A stretch of 54,465 nucleotides of DNA, taken from assembly GCA_937893485.1 (NCBI GenBank), contig CALBJL010000024.1:1-54465 (forward strand), given 5' to 3'. The DNA is from an uncultured bacterium (lineage in GTDB: Bacteria; Bacillota; Clostridia; Lachnospirales; Lachnospiraceae). Every line of letters starts with the position of its first letter. Position 1 is the stretch's first letter. Positions 48,689-54,465 of this stretch are shown here, in pieces. Made by a program: the position numbers and the translations under genes. The notes beneath the pieces were generated by a model that made no database searches, had not been told where the DNA came from, and saw only the letters and a list, made by a program, of their open reading frames with translations.

Positions 48689-50485
48689 CTATACGCCGGT
48701 ACTCGTGATCAGCCGGTCATACATCTCCGACATGATCTGCACGACCTTTGAACACAGATTGTAAGCATTCTGGAATTTCACGAGATCCAGTGCCTCCTCA
48801 TCCTCATCGACACCGGAGATCGATACGATATTCGTGATCGTTGAATAGTTGTTGGACAACAGTTCGGATTCTTCGCTGTCTACCGTTACATCGCTGATGA
48901 GTGTCGCCAAAAACTGGTCGCCGCCGCTGCCGCGGTACATGACTACATCCTTCTGCAGCTTCTGCATCTCCTCAACCAGACTCTGGTTATCCTGTCCGTT
49001 ATTGAAATCATCCAGATAAGCTGTCGCAAAGATCGACGGATCCTTGCTGGCATCCGCAATCTTCAGATTCGCCGCAGTCAGACGGTAATAGCTGTCCGAA
49101 GTAGATAAAATGCGGTCATTGCCAGCATCCGCAAATCCAAGCTCTGTGCCCTGTACGCTCTCTGCCACAAAGAATGATCCCATCGGGTTTTTGTTCAGAT
49201 CGACACCTTTGTGCTGGATATCATTAAATGCTTTCGTAAATGCGCGTAAAAATTCATTCATCTGCGACTGGTAGTAGCAGACGCCTTTAAAATCGATCGA
49301 TTCGCCGACCGAAGCCTGTCGTCCGACCATGGAGGACATACCGGAAATCTCTGAACTGATCGTAAATGAGAATGTTGTCTCACCGCTGGGGGTCTGCTGC
49401 ATACTGAAAGAGGAATAGGTATATTCCCTGTTTCCGATCGTGATGACGCCCTGCGGAGGCAGGTTCATGCTCAGCTCCGACTTCACATTACAGTTCGATA
49501 CAACGAGCTGTCTGCCGGATGCCTCAGTCACCGTTCCGCTGAAATTTGCATGATTGTTACCGTCACGCAGCTGCATCAGCGATTTCAGGCTGCCGGTTGA
49601 AAGTGCACTGGTCACTGAAAAATCAGAGTGGTTGTCTGCCCATTTAATGTCATACAGACCTTCCGCATCATTCTGGTTATCCTTATACTTACGTGCTTCG
49701 CACTCTAGCTGCCGGTACTGGCTGCCATCGATCAGCGTCAATCCGTTGATCTTGACCGTGTAGTTTGTCGCACCGGTATACATATCCGGATATTTACTGT
49801 TGACAACCTTGGTCTCCTCGACCTCTACCGCAACGATTGCAGACAGTTGATCGACAAGCAGCGCGCGCTGGTCTCTCATGTCGTTTGCGTAGCTGCCGTT
49901 GATCTCCACATCATTGATCTGGTCATTGAGCAGCGCGATCTTCTGGGCAATCGAATTCACCTCATCGACAGTCGTCTTGATCTGCTCATTCAGATCCTCC
50001 TGAATCTTCATCAGACCGTTGGATACGGTATTGAAGTAGCTGCAGAATTTTTTCGCACTGCTGATCACCTGATTTCGCACCGAAGTCGAAGCCGGATTGC
50101 CGCGCAGGGAATCGATATCGTTGAAAAATTCTGCATAAATGGATGAAAAGCCCTTGATCGTGCTGTCATCCTGAAAATAGTTCTCAAACTGGGTCATGTA
50201 CTTTACTTTTTCGCTATATTCACCCTGATAACCGCTGTACTGCCAGTATTTATTATCATAATATTCGCTGCGCACCTGTGTCACGGACTCTGCTGACACA
50301 CCGGTGCTGAGCGTACCGTACTCGGTATAGCCGCGCAAGGCATGGTTCGCTTTCATGTTCGTAACCTGCTTGCTGTAGCCGTTTGTATCTACATTTGATA
50401 TATTGTTGGCAACTGTATTTGCCGATGCCTGATAGGCGCGCAGACCTGACGATGCGATCGTCAGACCAAAAAATGTACTAGCCAT
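48689..50485 (-). CDS. flgK: Hook-associated protein FlgK, second copy
   Basis: 598 residues. N-terminal rod-type motif (ASTFFGLTIASSGLRAYQAS, ANNISNVDTNGYSKQ) and C-terminal FlgK end (EALDLVKFQNAYNLCSKVVQ). It has the FlgK central region with SAKKFCSYFNTVSNGLMKIQ. Together with the preceding copy it may form a mixed or alternative hook-filament junction. AAGGAGCGTAACTA precedes the ATG; 29 bases after flgK copy 1. Confidence 0.92.
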   Translation of the reverse strand: MASTFFGLTIASSGLRAYQASANTVANNISNVDTNGYSKQVTNMKANHALRGYTEYGTLSTGVSAESVTQVRSEYYDNKYWQYSGYQGEYSEKVKYMTQFENYFQDDSTIKGFSSIYAEFFNDIDSLRGNPASTSVRNQVISSAKKFCSYFNTVSNGLMKIQEDLNEQIKTTVDEVNSIAQKIALLNDQINDVEINGSYANDMRDQRALLVDQLSAIVAVEVEETKVVNSKYPDMYTGATNYTVKINGLTLIDGSQYRQLECEARKYKDNQNDAEGLYDIKWADNHSDFSVTSALSTGSLKSLMQLRDGNNHANFSGTVTEASGRQLVVSNCNVKSELSMNLPPQGVITIGNREYTYSSFSMQQTPSGETTFSFTISSEISGMSSMVGRQASVGESIDFKGVCYYQSQMNEFLRAFTKAFNDIQHKGVDLNKNPMGSFFVAESVQGTELGFADAGNDRILSTSDSYYRLTAANLKIADASKDPSIFATAYLDDFNNGQDNQSLVEEMQKLQKDVVMYRGSGGDQFLATLISDVTVDSEESELLSNNYSTITNIVSISGVDEDEEALDLVKFQNAYNLCSKVVQIMSEMYDRLITSTGV

Positions 50486-50514
50486 TAGTTACGCTCCTTT
50501 CCGTAAAATATTCA

Positions 50515-52491
50515 CTATAAACTCGTCACTAACACTTCGATCATATCCGATACCGTCTGAATATACCGGCTGGCTGCATTGTATGCATTCTGATACTTGA
50601 TCATGCTCGCCAACTCCTCATCCGTCGATACACCCGTCACCTGCTGACGCTTGTTATCAATCGCTGAAACAGAACTGTTCAGCGTGTTTGAGGTGGATTC
50701 ATAGGTCGATCCCGCCGATGCGATTCCGCCGATCATTTCTGTATAGTAATCGCTGAAGCTGAACGTTGCCTCTGATCCCGGATGAATTTTCAGTGTCTTT
50801 GTCGTCCACAGCTCCGTGAGCTCCTTACCCATGCCGTAGTCGATCTCATGCGTCGACTGCGTCAGATGCGGGAACAGATCTGCCTGATTTTCCAGCTCAT
50901 CATTCACTCCGAGCGAAGCCAGCGTATACTGTGTCGAAGTATCGAGCGCATAGTCCGGATTCAGCACATAATATGATTTTCCGGAAATAAACTGCTTGAT
51001 ATATTTCTGATTATTCGCGGTCTGCCACTGCTCATACGGACCCTCCTCAGAGCGCAGCGCCTGATTCGTCTGCGAATCATAGGTGATCGTGGTCACGTAT
51101 CCGTTACCCTTGGATTCATCCCAGATCTGATAATCCTTACCGGCAAGGTTCACGGTCTTGCAGTCAAAGGTATCTTCCTCGTTGTAAATATACCATGTCT
51201 TGCCGTTTGTATCAGTGACCTCTGTATATCGCTCCGGCACACCAACACGTGTAAACAGCTCGCGCGGCGGTATTCTCATATCCGATCCGAGTCTGCAGTT
51301 TTCCACATCAAGCACCTTGACATTTTTATATTCCGAGATGCTATAGGTGCCATCCGCGTTCTCGGTGCGCACACTAAAGGACGCTCTCGTATTCGGTGCC
51401 AGTATGTCGTTGATCATCGACGTAAGTCCGTGGATCAGCACATCAAACTGCGCCTCAGCCTCCTCCATGACGGACATTCCAACGGAATTTGCATACTGTT
51501 CGGGATCTGCGCCCTCGAGATAGGCAAAATTCTTCACGCCATCTCCGCGCGCCTGAATGAGTGCCTTGATCTCACCGATATCGGTATTGTATTCCGAAGA
51601 AATCGGCATCGAAAAATCAAACAGATTCGTGTACTGTCCGTTTTCCTCATTGGACAGATACGGCCAGTAAGCGTTCACATAACCGGTCGAGCGGTCGATC
51701 TGTTTGCCCACCTCATACATGTTTGCCTCATCTACAAAATACTGACCTTCCACCTTAACCGTAACAACGCCGGTCGTATCCTCTGTATAGGACATGTTGA
51801 CCAATGAGCCCAGCTCATCGAGCGCGGTATCACGCGCATCACGCAGGTCATACGCAGTCTCTACACCGGTCGCCTCGATACTCTGGATCTCGAGATTCAG
51901 CTTATAGATCTGTTTGCCCAGTTCATTCACACGATCAATATCGTTTGAGATCTGTATATTTATTTGTGACTGATACGTGGATATACTCGAATATATTGCA
52001 TTTGCCCGAGTAAGAAGCAGGTTGGAGCGCTGGATCACCAGTCCCTGATTCGTCATATCCGAAGGATCCTGTGCCAGCATCTCAAACGCAGACCAAAGAC
52101 TGCTGTTTGAATCCCTGTCACTTCCGGAACCCATCAGGACATCCTTAAAGGCAGTTCCCTCCAACTCCTGATAAAGACTCTGCACCTCGTCAATCGCATT
52201 GTAGTAGGAGCTGTAATAAGACTGCCGTCCTGCCTCTGAACGATATGTCTTATCTAAAAAAACGTTCCTGGCGTGTACAATCTCACCGATTCCCACACCA
52301 AGACCTACTTGCTGTGCGCTGACAGCCGCATTTGAAAATTTGTTGTAATGTTTGTCTGCAAAAAGCACCTGCTGGCGGACATAGCCCGTTGTATTAACGT
52401 TTGCAAGATTATTTGCAGAAGTGTTCATGGCATTCTGCGCCGATCTGAGTCCACTGCTTCCCACGTACAGCGCCTGCATTCCATTTGCCAT
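50515..52491 (-). CDS. flgK: Hook-associated protein FlgK, first copy
   Basis: 658 residues: MANGMQALYVGSSGLRSAQN and ANNLANVNTTGYVRQQVLFA at the N-terminus, EELASMIKYQNAYNAASRYI at the C-terminus. The two copies share ends but differ strongly in the middle, where this one carries a tyrosine/asparagine-rich variable domain (about 390-530). FlgK is HAP1 of the hook-filament junction. AGGGGGAATATCATT precedes the ATG; it follows flgN by 20 bases. Confidence 0.92.
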   Translation of the reverse strand: MANGMQALYVGSSGLRSAQNAMNTSANNLANVNTTGYVRQQVLFADKHYNKFSNAAVSAQQVGLGVGIGEIVHARNVFLDKTYRSEAGRQSYYSSYYNAIDEVQSLYQELEGTAFKDVLMGSGSDRDSNSSLWSAFEMLAQDPSDMTNQGLVIQRSNLLLTRANAIYSSISTYQSQINIQISNDIDRVNELGKQIYKLNLEIQSIEATGVETAYDLRDARDTALDELGSLVNMSYTEDTTGVVTVKVEGQYFVDEANMYEVGKQIDRSTGYVNAYWPYLSNEENGQYTNLFDFSMPISSEYNTDIGEIKALIQARGDGVKNFAYLEGADPEQYANSVGMSVMEEAEAQFDVLIHGLTSMINDILAPNTRASFSVRTENADGTYSISEYKNVKVLDVENCRLGSDMRIPPRELFTRVGVPERYTEVTDTNGKTWYIYNEEDTFDCKTVNLAGKDYQIWDESKGNGYVTTITYDSQTNQALRSEEGPYEQWQTANNQKYIKQFISGKSYYVLNPDYALDTSTQYTLASLGVNDELENQADLFPHLTQSTHEIDYGMGKELTELWTTKTLKIHPGSEATFSFSDYYTEMIGGIASAGSTYESTSNTLNSSVSAIDNKRQQVTGVSTDEELASMIKYQNAYNAASRYIQTVSDMIEVLVTSL

Positions 52492-52511
52492 AATGATATT
52501 CCCCCTGTCTG

Positions 52512-53024
52512 TTATTGCCTGGCATCAAAGCCCCTGCTGCCGAGCAGATCGCCTGTGTTGACAGCGGATCTGTTATAGTTAGCCGTCTCCGGGGCCTGTC
52601 GCATACTGCGAAACAGATTCAGGTCAAATTCCAATAATTCCATAGACTGACGAAGCAATGTCTGATTTGTCTGGTTGATGCGCTTCAGCCGATCCATTGT
52701 CTGTGTAAGTTCGCCACGGGCATCTGCCAGTCTCTGCTGCTGCATCGGCTGGCTGGCAAGTGACTGTTCCAATGTGGATACCTTGAGTTCTTCCGGTTTC
52801 CGGTTCATTACGACTGCGATGTCATTCATGATATGAGCCCGTCTGGTCTCCAGACTCTGAATCACGTTCGCCACTTCCTCCTGTGCTGCTGTCAACCGTT
52901 CAACCGCAGGCACATCCGAAGCGATCAATGCCTCGCGCAGATCATCAGATAACTCTGCCAGTCTCTGATATTCCGCTGTCTCATTCTCCAAAACCTGTGT
53001 CAGGTCATCCATTAAGCTTGCCAC
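52512..53024 (-). CDS. flgN: FlgN-family export chaperone
   Basis: 170 residues, helical and coiled-coil throughout, with VLENETAEYQRLAELSDDLR near the start, VAQE-like heptads and LLEFDLNLFRSM near the end, as in FlgN. FlgN chaperones FlgK and FlgL, whose genes follow directly. The GTG at 53024 is used as start; an internal ATG at 53012 is an alternative. It lies 59 bases after flgM. Confidence 0.85.
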   Translation of the reverse strand: MASLMDDLTQVLENETAEYQRLAELSDDLREALIASDVPAVERLTAAQEEVANVIQSLETRRAHIMNDIAVVMNRKPEELKVSTLEQSLASQPMQQQRLADARGELTQTMDRLKRINQTNQTLLRQSMELLEFDLNLFRSMRQAPETANYNRSAVNTGDLLGSRGFDARQ

Positions 53025-53083
53025 GTTCCCGTTTCCTCTCGCTGCCCACTATATCCGCAATTCCGATATGAAATCTGAACTAA

Positions 53084-53365
53084 CTACGAATACAGTTCGT
53101 TATACTTCTCCAACAATTTACTAGCAAAATCTCCAGCATCAACCTCATAATTACCGGAATCAACCTTAGCTTTCAGTTCTGCGACTTTATCTTCCCTGAT
53201 GTCTGAAGCATTTGCGACTGCCTGTTTTGCGATCTGATAATCACGTCCCGCTTGCGAGATCTGCAGTTGATCCTGAAAACCTGCGGCCTTTTTGGTAGAG
53301 GTCACACGTGCAGGCTTGCTGCTCTTGTAGATCGCTGCTACCTGATTATATGCATCTATACGCAT
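53084..53365 (-). CDS. flgM: Anti-sigma-28 factor FlgM
   Basis: 93 residues from ATG 53365 (AAGGAG upstream; GTG 53383 also opens the frame). MRIDAYNQVAAIYK at the start and DKVAELKAKVDSGNYEVDAG with FASKLLEKYNELYS at the end match FlgM, whose C-terminal half binds SigD. Export of FlgM after hook completion frees SigD. Its own SigD-like promoter (53438-53464) gives feedback. First gene of the late flagellar run. Confidence 0.94.
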   Translation of the reverse strand: MRIDAYNQVAAIYKSSKPARVTSTKKAAGFQDQLQISQAGRDYQIAKQAVANASDIREDKVAELKAKVDSGNYEVDAGDFASKLLEKYNELYS

Positions 53366-53401
53366 AACGGCATCTCCTTTCACTTTCTTCCTTGAAATGT
53401 A

Positions 53402-53428
53402 AAAAAGTAATCCTCCTGATTGCTTTTT
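53402..53428 (-). promoter_or_regulatory. Leader hairpin with GGA loop upstream of flgM
   Basis: On the minus strand AAAAAGCAATC and GATTACTTTTT pair (one mismatch) around the loop AGGAG, and T residues follow. It resembles both a CsrA-type GGA hairpin and a weak terminator; function unproven. Confidence 0.4.
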
Positions 53429-53437
53429 CTAATCTAT

Positions 53438-53464
53438 TTATCGGAGGAATACGCAAAAACATTA
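53438..53464 (-). promoter_or_regulatory. SigD-like promoter of flgM
   Basis: Minus-strand TAATGTTT (TAAT at 53461-53464), 16-base spacer, CCGATAA (53438-53444), about 75 bases before flgM. One mismatch in the -35 element compared with the flagellin promoter. Confidence 0.75.
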
Positions 53465-53535
53465 GACCCTTTTTTATTTTTTTGAAATCCGGACAAAAAC
53501 TGCATCTTTACGTGACAGGAATTCCCCAGCACGCA

Positions 53536-53570
53536 AAGAAGCGCACCCGCCACCGGATGCGCTCCTTCTT
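53536..53570 (-). terminator. Probable terminator after the ABC permease gene
   Basis: AAGAAGGAGCGCATCC pairs with GGGTGCGCTTCTT (one bulge, one G-T pair). The T residues lie in and just after the 3' arm on the minus strand, and no long T-run follows. It separates the sugar transporter operon from the flagellar run. Confidence 0.5.
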
Positions 53571-53613
53571 ATTAGAGAGAGGTAATACTACCAAAAATGA
53601 AGAACTATTTTAT

Positions 53614-54465
53614 TTAACCCTTGACACCACCGAGTGCCACACCGCCTACGATGAACTTTGACAGCAGCAGATATACTACGATAACCGGGAAGATTGAGAA
53701 TGCGATCATGACATATACCTGACCCATATCAAACTTCAGGAAGTCAGCGCTTCGTAACTGCGCAATCAAAATAGGTAATGTTTTCTTTGTATCCGTATGT
53801 AATACGAGTGCCGGTGTGAAGTAATTGTTCCAGCTTGATACGAATGTGAAGATCGCCTGTACTGCGATCGCCGGTTTCATCATCGGGAGCACAATGCTGT
53901 TGAATGCACGGAACTCACCGGAGCCGTCAATACGCGCTGCCTCAATGATCGCGAGCGGCAGGGTGCTCTCCATGTACTGCTTCATATAGAAATAAGTAAT
54001 CGGAGCGGCGATCGCCGGTACGATCAGCGGTGTAAATGTATCATCCATATGCAGCTTATTGATCAACTGCAGGAAACCGAGTGCAGTAACCTGTGTCGGG
54101 ATCATCATGACTGCCAGAATGAATGTAGACATGAATTTCTTTCCCTTAAAATCATAAGCATGGATCGCATAAGCGGTAATTGTTGAGAAATAAACACTCA
54201 GCACCGCGCTGCAGGTTGACACGATCACACTGTTAAGCATACCGCGTACAACCGGTAATGTTCCTGAGATCAGGTTCTGCCAGTTCATAATCAGATAGTG
54301 ACTGGGAAGCGGCGAAAAACCTCTTGTCAGTTCACCATTGGAACGGGTCGCGTTGATAAACAGGATGTAGAACCAGATCAGACAGAAAAATGTGATCAGG
54401 ATCAATACAATATATGCGATTGTCTTGCGGGCATGCATGCCCAGACCTTTACTTGTCTTATATTC
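53614..54465 (-). CDS. Carbohydrate ABC transporter permease (MalG-like), partial at the right edge
   Basis: At least 283 residues; the frame is open through the window edge (EYKTSKGLG precedes the first ATG at 54438, which lacks a ribosome binding site), so the true start is probably outside. Six membrane segments are visible. The ATPase-contact EAA loop reads EAARIDGSGEFRAFNSIVLP. This is the inner-membrane subunit of a CUT1-type sugar importer; the substrate is unknown. It has no functional tie to the flagellar genes beside it. Confidence 0.92.
   Translation of the reverse strand, partial: EYKTSKGLGMHARKTIAYIVLILITFFCLIWFYILFINATRSNGELTRGFSPLPSHYLIMNWQNLISGTLPVVRGMLNSVIVSTCSAVLSVYFSTITAYAIHAYDFKGKKFMSTFILAVMMIPTQVTALGFLQLINKLHMDDTFTPLIVPAIAAPITYFYMKQYMESTLPLAIIEAARIDGSGEFRAFNSIVLPMMKPAIAVQAIFTFVSSWNNYFTPALVLHTDTKKTLPILIAQLRSADFLKFDMGQVYVMIAFSIFPVIVVYLLLSKFIVGGVALGGVKG

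Overview
The window looks like a chromosomal segment of a motile, Gram-positive gut-type Firmicute, most likely a Lachnospiraceae relative of Roseburia or Butyrivibrio. This is inferred from the flagellin type, the CsrA-FliW pair, the flgM-flgN-flgK-flgK-flgL order, the Lachnospiraceae-style AAA/PD-(D/E)XK proteins, and GGAGG ribosome binding sites before nearly every gene. No rRNA, tRNA, CRISPR array, complete insertion sequence or prophage was recognised.

Layout. (1) 1-3561: minus-strand ribosomal and transcription block rpmG-secE-nusG-rplK-rplA, then rplJ-rplL with its own promoter and L10 leader; rplL runs off the left edge. (2) 3603-5023: a lone plus-strand FliD-like gene with a SigD-type promoter. 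(3) 5200-14355: minus-strand nucleotide-sugar genes. These are CDP-3,6-dideoxyhexose genes (rfbG, rfbF, rfbH), then legionaminic acid genes (ptmE, legH, legI, legG, legF, legB); a SigD-like promoter precedes ptmE. (4) 14437-18798: an intrusion with an AAA/PD-(D/E)XK gene, a dispersed repeat and a plus-strand Septu-type defence pair (ptuA-ptuB). (5) 18885-36939: a tightly packed minus-strand run of 16 genes. It holds a Maf flagellin glycosyltransferase, a family-2 glycosyltransferase, a ThDP enzyme beside a sugar reductase/epimerase, a radical SAM protein, a sulfotransferase-like protein, and a block resembling the Campylobacter jejuni O-methyl phosphoramidate (MeOPN) pathway (glutamine kinase, two methyltransferases, amidotransferase-type hydrolase, cytidylyltransferase, CysC-like kinase). 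(6) 37052-38316: flagellin with a strong SigD promoter and a CsrA-type leader. (7) 38336-42425: accessory genes: two Rpn-like copies (one internally deleted, one frameshifted) flanking yefM-yoeB, plus a second AAA/PD-(D/E)XK gene. (8) 42529-53464: the late flagellar run flgM-flgN-flgK-flgK-flgL-fliW-csrA-flaG-fliD-fliS-fliT-like. (9) 53614 to the right edge: a sugar ABC transporter permease.

How the genes fit together. Three activated donors can be read from the sequence: CMP-legionaminic acid (leg genes, with no aminotransferase LegC seen), a CDP-3,6-dideoxyhexose that may be extended to a two-carbon-branched sugar by the ThDP enzyme (as in yersiniose synthesis), and a 3'-phospho-cytidine diphosphoramidate. 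Maf and flagellin lie next to these genes, so the natural hypothesis is a flagellin glycan carrying legionaminic acid, a branched dideoxy sugar and a phosphoramidate cap. Phosphoramidate is known from C. jejuni capsule; its place in a flagellar island of a Firmicute would be new as far as I know. SigD promoters and CsrA/FliW would time filament and sugar supply together. All functional statements rest on reading motifs and gene order by eye.
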